This document shows positions 12,717 through 22,200 of a DNA stretch of 28,571 bases, piece by piece. Each line of letters starts with the position of its first letter. Position 1 is the stretch's first letter. The notes below the pieces were generated by a model. The model was not told the origin of the DNA. It saw only the letters and a program-made list of their open reading frames with translations, and did no database searches. Location: NCBI GenBank assembly GCA_022579005.1, contig MU401807.1, positions 1-28,571 of the forward strand, given 5' to 3'. This stretch comes from Poronia punctata. Taxonomy: Eukaryota > Ascomycota > Sordariomycetes > Xylariales > Xylariaceae. The translations under genes were made by a program, and so were the position numbers.

Positions 12717-13208
12717 ATATTACTTTAGCTAGCATTACTTTTACTTTTATTATTTTTATATTAACTTTTGTTTTTATTTTTTTTTATAGTAAACTATAAA
12801 ATTTATAGCAAAAGCTAATATTATATTAAATTAAATATAAACTAAAAAAAAAAAGCAAAAAAAAAGTAAAATAAATATAATTAAAAAAAAAAAAGATAAT
12901 AAAAAGTAAAATTAAAAAAATAGTAATAAAAGTATTAAAAATAGAAAATAAAAAAGTTAGTATAAGTTTAAAAAATATAAAAATATATTAGTATATATTT
13001 AAAGCAACTATAAAATATACTTATAATAAACCTAACTTTAATACTTATAGTTTAATTAAAAAGTACTTAAATACTTAAGTATTATATAATTTAATTAGTT
13101 AAGTTAATTAAAGGTTATAGCTAAAAATATATAAACAATAAAACTATATATACTTAAAATAATACTATTAATATACTTATAATTAAATATAGTAAAAAAA
13201 AAAAAAAA

Positions 13209-13386
13209 TATAATAATAAAAGTACAAAGTACTTTTATTAGACCTATATAAAAAATATGTCCTACCTTTATATTAAATAAAATTCTTTTTCTTTTTAAAT
13301 ATTAGTTTATGTTAACTATAGTACTTAATATACCTAATATTATACCTAACTGTCCTTTCCCTATATTCTTCCTTTCTACTATAACA
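13209..13386 (+). repeat. 3' LTR of the small LTR element
   Basis: Second copy of the 10588-10763 repeat, better preserved, with CCCTATATTCTTCC-type stretches still present. It is preceded immediately by a 15-A purine run and followed by CTAAT, the probable mutated target duplication. Confidence 0.8.
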
Positions 13387-13660
13387 CTAATAGTCGGTTT
13401 AATTCCTGACTGTAGCAAAAGGAGGAATCCTTTTCCGGGTGTTCTATAGTACTCTTCTCGTCGGACCAAGGTCCCTAATTAACTTGACGACCTCTAGGGC
13501 CCTTTGCAACAGGTACCTAGCCGCAAAGGAGAGGGTCGGATTTGGGACGAACCTTTGGTGCGCGACGAGGGAGTAGTTATAGGTTAGCGACCAGACAGGT
13601 ACCTAACTAGTATATAACGCTGAAGTACAGTGGGTTGTCATTAAAAACGAGCAAAACCAA
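13387..13660. other. GC-richer, nearly unmutated island inside RIP-degraded DNA
   Basis: Roughly half G+C by eye, with CpG and CpA dinucleotides retained, in contrast to DNA on both sides. No ORF of useful length and no recognisable RNA gene. The first 60 bp (to 13446) are probably the rest of the LTR interrupted by the small element. The remainder could be unique host DNA, or a non-coding retrotransposon leader; the sequence does not decide between them. Confidence 0.5.
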
Positions 13661-14033
13661 ACTTTTTTTCTAAACTTACAACTATAATAACTCTTTTAGT
13701 TTATAAGATATAAGGTTATATATAGTTTTAATATATTAGGTATATTGTAATATATCTAAAAAAAAAAAGCAAAAAAAGAATACCTATTTTATTTATTTAA
13801 TTATACATGTTTTAAGTTTTTGCTAATTAAGTAAGTAAGTTTATTATTTAATATTTAAATAAAGAAAATAAGTATACTTTAAGTATATACATAATATAAT
13901 AGCTAATAATAGCCGTTATATATATTTATTTTTAATAGATATTAGACTATGTTGTAGTTATATTATATATTGTTAAACATGTTAAGTTTTAATATAAAAC
14001 ATTGTGCTACTTGTTTTTAATAACCCCCTACTA
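13661..14033. other. AT-rich intergenic stretch, no gene seen
   Basis: Moderately AT-rich DNA with an A-run (about 13758-13768) and many TATATA stretches but no readable protein relic. It still contains some CpA, so it is less heavily mutated than the transposon blocks. Confidence 0.5.
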
Positions 14034-14135
14034 TATATAGTCCGCTATAGGATACTAATAACCACTTTGATATTTTACATCCTTTTTAAGAGTCTGGCTT
14101 AATTAAGTAGCGGCATTAAATACTAGATCGTAATA
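14034..14135. repeat. 102-bp direct repeat, copy 2
   Basis: Second copy of 10469-10570, in the same orientation. Its right edge (GATCGTAATA, then different sequence) matches the right edge of copy 1, so this looks like a true element boundary. It could be a solo or truncated LTR of the gypsy family, or the left LTR of an element covering 14136 onward. Confidence 0.8.
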
Positions 14136-16560
14136 TATAAAACATATTAAAATTAGTTTATTAATATAATATAACCTATTTACTGTTACTTAACAAACTA
14201 AAAAGCAAAGCAATAAACAAAGTATTAAAAAACATATTTAAACTACTACTATATATATAATTAAATAAATAAAAACTAGTATAGTTTATACTTAAAATAA
14301 ATATATAAGTATAGCTACTTACTAGCAACTAGCAGTAATTTTTATAACTACTAATATTTTATTTTTATTTTTTAAACAACAATTACTTATTTTGCTTTTA
14401 AACTAATAATTATAACTGACAATATTAGTACTTTGCTTTTAATATACTAAATTGCTATTTTATTTTTTTATCTTCCTTTTTTTATATTTATTTAATTAAT
14501 ATGCGTTACTATTTTATAATTAAAGCTAAAACAATATTTTTAAATAATAACGTTTTATAAACAAAAGTCTTTTAAGTTATAGTTTAATAATAAAAACAGT
14601 ATAATATAAAATATAATAAAACTAAGCACTAGTATAGTTTATTTATAGTTATATTAAAAATAGTAAATAGTAATAAAACTTAATATAAATTATTATATTA
14701 TACCTAATATAATGCAAGCTAAAAAGCAAGCTATTATATAACTAACTATAAATAAAAACTAAAAAACTTTTAAACGTAGCTAAACAAATAAGCAACGCTA
14801 AAAAGTAAGCAAATAATATATAAATTTTAGTTAATAAAATAAAGCTAAAAAGACTTAAAGCTTTAAAATTACGAAAAACTTTTAATAAAAAATAAGTATT
14901 ATAGTTGCTATTATTTTATAAACACTATAAAATACGGCTTTAATTTAGCTACTATAAAGTTTTATAATTAAATAAATACTATAATATTAAAAATAGTAAG
15001 CTAACAAGCAAAACCTAAAGTATAAAAAAGCACTATTAAAAATAATAACTTTAACTAATATATTAATTTTAATTTTTAAACTATTATAGCTACTAAACTT
15101 ATAAATATTTAAAGCAACCTAATAAATAATAGTTATATTTATATAAAATAAATTAATATTTAATATATAGCAACTAGCAAGTTAAAACATATTTAAATAA
15201 AACAGATTTATATTAAAAACTTTATTACTAGCTTTATTATAAGTTGTTTTTAAAACGCTTTTACTAGTTTTGCTATAAGTTATTATATAGCTAGTCTTGC
15301 TATAAGTTATTATATAAACAATAACTAATATAACTATACTAATAAATAGCATAGCGCTAATAGTTACTAAAATATTTAAAAAGCAATATATAAAAAATTA
15401 TTTTTAAAAAAGCTAAACGCTTAAAAATAACATTTAAAACAACTAAATAACCTTTAAAAATATAATAATTTATTTATTAAATTAATAAATAAATTTAAAA
15501 CCTTGTTTGCATTATATAAGCTAAATAAACTAACTAAGTTATTTAAAAAAAAGTTAATAACTTTAAAAAACAAAAAAAACCTAATAATATACTAATAAAT
15601 ATTAAACCTAGTTTTAAAAAATATTATATATATAATAATAAACTAGTAAACAAAAAGGTTAAATATGCGCTTAATAAAGCTATTTATAGTAGCTTAGTAT
15701 AAATATAAGTAGCTAATATAATATATAACACTATTTTTGCTATATGCGTTAAAAACATAGTATAATAAATAGCTAAAATAGCAATTTTTGCTTAAGCAAG
15801 TATAGTTGCTAAACTATTTAAATAAAAAACTTATAAAAAAACAAAAAAACTATAATAAAAGATTAATAATATAAAGACTATAATAATATACTTATAAGGG
15901 AATATTTAAAAGATATGCTAAAAACTTAACAATTTAAAAAACTAAAATAAAAGTTATTAAAATATAAACCTTATTATAAGCTAAGCAATTACTATAAAAC
16001 AAGCTGCAGTTTAAAAAACTACTAATAAATAAAATAAAAACAAAGATAATATAAGTTAATTTTTATTTTTTAATAAATAATACCTTATTTAAACAATATA
16101 AAATAAAACTTTATTTATATATTAATTTACTTTACTATAACGTTTATAAAAATGTGTTAATTTATAAAACATAAAATAATCAGCTTTATATTAATATTAT
16201 TATATATAAAAACAAAAAACAAGACGTTTTTTATTTTGTTTTTAAAAGAATGCATATAAATAAAAAACAAGACGTTTTTTATTTGTTTTTTTAAAGGAAA
16301 AGCAAACTAATATAGTAGATCTAAACGTAGATTTACAAGATCTATAGGTAGTTAGTATATAGTTATATAATTACTATACTTTTAAGCATCTCTATAAAGT
16401 AGCTCTAGCTATTAAAGGCTATCTTTTAAACCTAGATCAATTTATTCTATTTTAACTAACTAACTTAATGCTATTAATATTTTTTCTACTATATAAGCAT
16501 TATATAAATTTTATATAGTTTAATAACCTATTAGTTTTAACACCTTATATATAATATAAT
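14136..16560. other. RIP-degraded AT-rich block, probable unclassified transposon
   Basis: Same extreme composition as the retrotransposon blocks, but I could read no family motif on either strand. The + strand appears richer in A and C than in the gypsy and copia blocks, so any coding strand may be the minus strand. The last 250 bp (about 16310-16560) are less mutated. A short tandem hairpin repeat lies at 16209-16291. Confidence 0.55.
16209..16291. repeat. Tandem hairpin-forming repeat, period 48 bp
   Basis: Two copies (about 16209-16243 and 16257-16291) of a unit with core AAAAAACAAGACGTTTTTT. Each core is itself an inverted repeat (AAAAAAC / GTTTTTT) with a short loop. Both copies keep CpG and CpA sites, unlike the DNA to their left. 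Confidence 0.7.
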
Positions 16561-16935
16561 TAATTATACGTTTTCCTGCTATTGGCTAAGTTATAACCCA
16601 ATTTGCTACGGCACCTTAAATTGGCAGACAATAGGCCTTTGGCGCATTTGTAAAAAGTGGTAATTTGCAAGAAGTTGCGATTTTTTGCATAATGCATCCT
16701 GTACCGGGAAGATATCTGACATTAAAGCGATTTAGACAATCATACTATGGATGTATCTGCTTGTTGTAACTAGCCCGCTGACCTGTTGTTCTAACATGGG
16801 AAACCAGACCCTTGACGCCGTGCTGATGTAAATGCAAACACTCATGAATAAATCCAACCTGTCCGCTTAGCGTTGCACCTATTACCTACCATGCCCATTC
16901 ACCAGCAAGCGTGTGATATGCATAACTACCCTCCC
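16561..16935. other. Downstream region of the Ldb17 gene, no gene seen
   Basis: Normal-composition DNA between the AT-rich block and the Ldb17 stop codon, expected to hold the 3' UTR on the minus strand. No ORF, no tRNA. The only AATAAA (at about 16846) is on the + strand and so is not a polyadenylation signal for this gene. Confidence 0.5.
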
Positions 16936-18628
16936 TTAGAATGCAGGGTCGGGCTGGTTCGAAGCCGACGATACTGCCCTTAGTTTGCCTTTGCGTCTAG
17001 GTGGCGGTGCTTTAGGCGGTAACTTCTTAGACGGGTTCACTGTTGCGGTCCCGTTAGGAACGCCAACGCTAGGCACACAATTGTCTACTATTGGCGTCGC
17101 TGATATGCACGGTGGCCCACGCCGACGTTTGGGTAATTCGGGCAGTGGTTTCTTTCCTCTGCTAGGTATCGGGGTTACCGACCCTCCCCCACTGTTCTTT
17201 GCCGCAATGCGGTTTCTTTCTAGCTCGGCTTCATCCTCAGCTTTCCGGCTCCGTGTCTGCACCCCTGGCTTCTCCATAACCGCAGCCACGTCAACAACAC
17301 TAATGCTACTAGCAGCCTCGGTTGAAGACAAGCTAATACCGATAAGCTTGCGGGCAATCTCTCCAGATCCAGTGCCGTCCTCGAGGAGCCACTTGACTTT
17401 GGACACGCGGTCCACCAACCGTAGTGTCGTCTCGTCTGCGGCCTCGAAATGCACGTTTCCCGTGCCTGCCAACAGTTTCATGACCTTTTGTATCTCTTCC
17501 CTCTTGTAATGTGGTGGGTGGCTGAGCTGTGTGTGGGCAAGTAAAGGGTAGAGCACCCGCAGGTATGTGTGTCGTAGGGACGTCAACTCGTTGGGTAGGT
17601 CGAGCAAGTTGCGGATTATGACATCAACAAGGACTCGCAGGTCGTTTGTGTAGAAGTACTCGTAGGTGGCCTTGGTGGTAAATAAGAGATAAAGCAGCTT
17701 GAGAATGAGTAACTGCATAGATGTTTCGGTCTCACGATTGAGAAGCAATATGATATTCGAGCCGAACGTCTTGTAATGTAGCCCATAAAGGCTTAGGCAC
17801 TTGACGACCCTGTTGGTCAGAGGCGCGGTCGGGGAGGCGGAGTCAGTAACTGCGGTCGCAGACGCAACCATGTACTGTTCGTTCAAGACTAGCTGTCTCT
17901 GTTGTAAGCTAACCACCCGAGTTCCGTGCAAGCTGGGAAGCGGTGGGGTTCTGAAACTTACAAGAACCCGGATGATGGGATAGAGGCAGGGATCGTGGAC
18001 ATCATCGGCGAGCCCTTCCACGAGCTGGAATAGAGAGGAAACAAAGGCGTCGTCCACTTGTATCAGATCTTGAACACGAAGCTGCTGGATCCGCGACGTC
18101 TCGTATATCAGCTCGAGCAACAGTAAATGTAAACCCGGGTCCTCCTCCTTCCGGCCGACGATGAGATCCACCAGTCGTTGAAAGCAGCTTTCGTCCACCA
18201 TTCTTCGGAAAGTTGTCTCATCAGCCCTCCCGTCAAGCAGAAGGAAGCTAGCTATGGGATAAAGATGCGCGGGGTTGTCGTCTTGCAAGAGGCTGTAGAT
18301 GATCTGTGTCCGCACGTATTCCGGATTGACGGCAAAGAGTCTCCCGTTCAGGAGATGCTGTGCGCAAGCCGCTACATCGTCTTCGGACAGCGAAAAGTCC
18401 CGGCGGCATCTCGACGCAAGGGACAACCATGCGCGCAAGGCGTTATCGATTTCTCCGTGAGCATAGGCGTCGCATTCTGTAGCGACTACCTTAAAGACTT
18501 CTGGGACGCACAACCCCAAATCCCGGTCAGTAAGGGAGAGGCGATGCAGAATAGCTCTCGACAGACGCACCATTCCACAGCTGCTCCTCGTTCTCAATCA
18601 TCACCCCCTCGCCATCCGATTCGGCCAT
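16936..18628 (-). CDS. ldb17: Ldb17/SPIN90-family actin regulator
   Basis: Model: exons 18628-18571, 18500-17962 and 17892-16936, giving 517 aa. Exon 1 starts ATG and encodes 'EENEEQLW'-type sequence (EEQLW at 14-18), matching the fungal Ldb17 N-terminus. Intron 1 (70 bp, phase 1) has GTGCGT, a TTACTGAC branch motif and CCCAG. Intron 2 (69 bp, phase 0) has GTAAGT and CAG and contains no stop. Removing it restores the conserved 'RVLLVLNEQYM' at about 197-207. The SPIN90/Ldb17 leucine-rich helical domain fills about 40-400, with 'KTFGSNIILLLNRE' at 240-253. The C-terminus has SH3-ligand-like Pro/basic motifs, 'PLPELPKRRRGPP' (about 448-460) and 'KLPPKAPPPRRK' (about 489-500). Known family role: SPIN90, Dip1 and Ldb17 bind and activate Arp2/3 to start actin filaments at endocytic patches. 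The gene looks intact. Confidence 0.93.
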
Positions 18629-18890
18629 GGTGTAAGGACTGATGGTTACCTGAGATAGAGAGAGACAGAGAGAGAGATAAGAGAGAGAGAGAGTGTGTGT
18701 GTGTTTGAAAGGAAACGAGCTAGGTGACGTGATAAGCTCGAAACCTCATTACAAAAAGGAGCGATGTGACAACATGAGGGTAACCACCCCCCTTGTAACC
18801 TGAGGATTACCTATGCCAACCGGAGGGTTACCCTTGCAGCCAAGAACCTTGGCATGTACTTAAAAGTGGAACGGTACCTGAGGATTCTTA
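18629..18890 (-). promoter_or_regulatory. Upstream region of Ldb17 with pyrimidine tract and GGTTACC-like motifs
   Basis: Read on the gene strand, a (CA)n-(CT)n pyrimidine tract (18655-18705) lies about 27-77 bases before the ATG, a common fungal core-promoter or 5' UTR feature. Further upstream, GGTTACC-like motifs recur on either strand: GGTTACC at 18644, GGGTAACC at 18778, GGATTACC at 18804 and GGGTTACCC at 18825. ACCTGAGGATT occurs near 18798 and 18876. No factor is assigned. Confidence 0.5.
18655..18705. repeat. (GA)n/(GT)n microsatellite
   Basis: Imperfect GA repeats followed by five GT units on the + strand; pyrimidine-rich on the strand of the Ldb17 gene just upstream of its start codon. 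Confidence 0.9.
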
Positions 18891-19263
18891 GTAAGTTTAG
18901 GTAGTGTTTGTTAAGTTAATTATTGTTAAAACTTAGCAATATAGCTAAAACATATGATAATAATATTATTATATATAAAAAGGGTTACTTTTTTTACTAT
19001 AAAGTTTTTTTATATTAAATAATAATAAAAAAATTACTTTTTTATAAAAAAACTTTTTTTATAATAGTTTTTATTTTAACTATTATTTTTTATTATATAA
19101 ATATTATATTAAATTTTTCTTTATAAATTATTAGTTTTAATATATTTTTTAAAAATAAACTAATATGCCCTTTTTATATATATTATATATATTATAAGTT
19201 GTCTTAGTATTTAATTAATTTCTATTAATTGTTATACTAAAATAGTAAAACAAGCGTAAGTTG
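18891..19263. other. Short AT-rich block between Ldb17 and the exportin gene
   Basis: About 370 bp with RIP-like composition, ending within a base of the exportin stop codon. No motif, LTR ends or target duplication could be identified. It must contain the exportin 3' UTR unless transcription runs through it. It may be a short transposon remnant or AT-rich non-coding DNA. Confidence 0.5.
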
Positions 19264-22200
19264 CTATATCTCAAACAAGTTGGCCAGTCCGTCTACAACG
19301 TCCGGAGTGGTGCGCTCTGCCGCCCCTGTGCCGGCACCGAGCGAATCACGGTTTGCCGAGTCCGGGGCCGTCATGAATTTCTGAGCCATCGCGCTCCGTG
19401 TTGTCTTCTTCGAGGGTGTCTGGGACGCCGCAAACCCCACGCTTTTGTTCATTTTGCCCATCTCCGAGATGCTAACGCCCTTGAGGTCACGCAACAATTC
19501 CAGCATCACCGATCTTTGTGCTCGAGAGCCACTCCTGCGCATGAAATCGATACCTCTGTCTACATCGGCCGCCCTCATGCCCGGCAAGGAGACAAGCAAG
19601 TCGCGAGCAGCGGGGCTTATATGGCTATAGTTGACTACGATGGTGGCAACGAGTGATGCCAAATCTTTCTGCAGGTCAACGAAGTAGGGCTCGTGGAGAG
19701 AGGCAATGCAGGCCCGAAGCACCTCGGTCGAAATATACTCGCGAATTGCAACGCACGTGCCCGCTGGAACCCAGGAACCATGTCGTTCACCTTCACCTGC
19801 TGTAACAGTACCTGATGACCCCGGTAGGTCTGGTGCGGCGCCACCGAACTCGGGGACGATGGTTTTCAAGATGCGAAGCATGATAGCGCAGCATCTCGAG
19901 TCCCTCATGCGAATCACATGGGTGCAGAATACGAGAAGGGGCTCTGCGATGGACGAATGCATCAGGCAGAAATTTCGCAGAGAAGGGTAATTCTGCCCAC
20001 TCCCGTCACGGTCTTCCTTGGACGTGCTGTGGATTGTCAAGCCATCAGGCTGTGGGGGGGGCGCCATCTCATTCTTCCTTGCGGGGTCGAGGAAATCCGC
20101 CACCAACATCACGGATGTATAAGTCAGTTGCCTGAGAATGCTTTCGGTCTTCATCTCCTCCGTCAAGTCATCCCCCGCAGAATCAATGACTTGCTGTTGA
20201 TTGAGCTTCGTCCATTCACCGTTCACCCTGGAATCCATTTGTCGGAAACAGGCCTGAAGAATAGGGGGGAGAAAGTGGGCACGTAGAGGAATAGGACAGT
20301 TGTCGACGAGGTGCCTAACAAGATTAAGAAGATTGATCAACTGATGTGCCGACAGGCCGGACGCTTCAGCTAGGAGAGCGTGCGACAACGGCCCAGGGAG
20401 CTCGCCAAAGCCATAGAATTGCATATCAAGGCGGGTCATGCAGTATATGATAGCATAACAAGATTCTCGGATAAACCGGATAGACCCCCGGATGGTCGAA
20501 GCTAAGCCCTCGAACGTGTGTTTCTTTTCGAGCACACGGGCATAGAAATCGTCTTTGCTGCCTTCAGAGATGCCTGCCTGCCAGAAACGATCTGTGAGGA
20601 TACGACCAACTAGGCACTTCATCTCCGGTGGGAGGACGGTCCAGTTGGAGGGAGAATGCGAGGCATGTGCATGGCTGTGAAGTCAGCTGGCGTGTTTACC
20701 GCTCTCGGAACGACGCACGCACCTGAGGAAGTTGAGAAGCTCTGGTAGGATTATGGGGAAGTAATCCCGCCACAGAACGGATGAGACTTCGAAGGCTTGC
20801 TCGGTCTTTTCGACCTTATCGACGGAACAGGTCAGGAACGATTTGGTTAGTCGTAGAGGTAGATGCTAATTAGAGGTCAGCCTATGATACACGGCACATA
20901 CGTCAAGCACGCTACAAAACAGACTCACGTCTTGTCGCGCTTCTAGCTCGACTTGCAGCGCCCGGCCCTCCTCATCTAATTCTATTGCCCCCCAGTCTTC
21001 AATCTGGTGCATCCGCTTCCGGGAGATGTACTCTTGAGCTTTATCTAATGCCATAAGTTCACAAAATGTAGCGTGCGAACTTAGACTTTGTTTTAGTCGA
21101 ACGTCTTGCCACTGGCTCTTCACGGGGTCCAGGAACGCCTCAAGCTTCTGCACCTTTGTGGTCCTGTCAAGAAGATGAGAGCGATGGCTGGTGGACAATT
21201 AGCGGTCGCTCAGAATGGCCGGGATCAGTGGGGGGTTTGGCCATTACATAATAGTGAATAGGAATGTCCTATAAGTAATTTGTCGCCTCTCGTCCAGCGT
21301 GCCGGACGCGACCATTTCGTTAATCTTCGAGGCGATCTGATCGTAAACTTCCTGATAGCCCTGTCAGCTAGTTTCTGGCTTGGAGTTAACCATCTGGAAA
21401 CTTACCAGCAGGTGATCCGGCATTTTGGTTGCTAGTCTTTGAAGTTCAACCATACTTTCTCCTTGAAGATCCTTGACGGCATCGGTGTATAGTTTATGCC
21501 CAGGATGCGGAGCCGGCCAGGTGACGAGGATGTGCTCAAGCACCCTAAGCATAAACGACACGTCGCGGTCGAGCACCGAGGTCGAAAACGCCACAAGAAG
21601 TTGCAAGACCCGTCTGCGTATAAGGGGATCCTACCCAAACATGCTTAGTGACTAAGAGACCCTGCGTACGGGATAGGAGCAGAGACATACTTCGAATTTC
21701 ATCTCGAGGAGACGATTACACCAGGCCTGCAAACTAGCCTCAAGAGCGCCGAACTGATGTGTTTTCGCGCCGTATAAGTACTTATCTAACCAGGACGCTG
21801 GGGGGTTTAACATACTTCTTTTCGAACGTCACTCCCCGGTGCGGTCCGTGATTTGTTATAGCCCTTGAGCGCCGCTTCGATGACGGTCGCGCGTGCGTCC
21901 ACTTGCAGCACTGGCTGAGAGACCTTTGAATAATTTGCCACTGAGATAGGTCAGCAAGGCGTGGAGATGTACATCGGAGACCACTCACTGTCGAAAGGCG
22001 GGTTGTGATCGTAGAGATGCGTCAGGACATGTTCGGTCTGCCCAAGAATATGCGACATGGCCTCAGATACTTTAAGGGCGACGATGAGCTCGATAACTTG
22101 AGAGCTATAACGCCTGTAGTTGCCCAGAAATGCGTGGCGTTCGGGGATGGTGTCGGTGTCTTCTATGAGTAGGCGGAGAGTGGCATCGTCGGTCTCTTCC

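Larger units (their letters stand above)
10588..13386 (+). mobile_element. Small LTR retrotransposon (about 2.8 kb), nested, RIP-degraded
   Basis: Direct repeats of 176 and 178 bp bound a 2.4-kb interior. The left copy starts TGTTATAATAAAGG and the right copy ends CTATAACA, giving TGTTAT/ATAACA termini. A run of 15 A (13194-13208) directly abuts the right LTR, as a polypurine tract would on the + strand. The flanking pentamers are TTAAC and CTAAT, which both derive from CTAAC by single C-to-T changes, so a mutated target duplication is likely. The interior is too short for a full gag-pol; a Cys/Tyr/His-rich stretch near 12590-12730 and a Lys-rich stretch near 12840-12990 may be gag remains. 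Confidence 0.75.

Noticed and set aside
1..16560. Mitochondrial DNA as the source of the AT-rich sequence
   Set aside because: The AT-rich DNA is contiguous with intron-containing nuclear genes, carries LTR retrotransposon relics with target duplications, and shows the CpT/ApG residue pattern of RIP.
16578..16635. CTATTGG / CAATAGG inverted pair as transposon ends
   Set aside because: Only 6-7 bp of matching arms and no target duplication; likely chance CCAAT-type motifs.
16985..17509. + strand ORF of 174 codons opposite Ldb17
   Set aside because: Lies entirely antisense to the conserved Ldb17 C-terminal exon; no family resemblance.
16936..18597. Ldb17 as a single 553-aa ORF beginning upstream of a CCAGAAGTC acceptor
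   Set aside because: That ORF begins at a TTG codon, includes intron 1 sequence at its N-terminus and the 69-bp in-frame intron 2. The three-exon model starts at an ATG and restores conserved motifs.
18178..18642. + strand ORF of 154 codons at the Ldb17 5' end
   Set aside because: Antisense to Ldb17 exons 1-2 and intron 1; shadow of the real gene's codon use.
19261..20286. Overlapping + strand ORFs of 131, 94 and 122 codons
   Set aside because: Antisense to the last exon of the exportin, whose minus-strand translation matches the family throughout.
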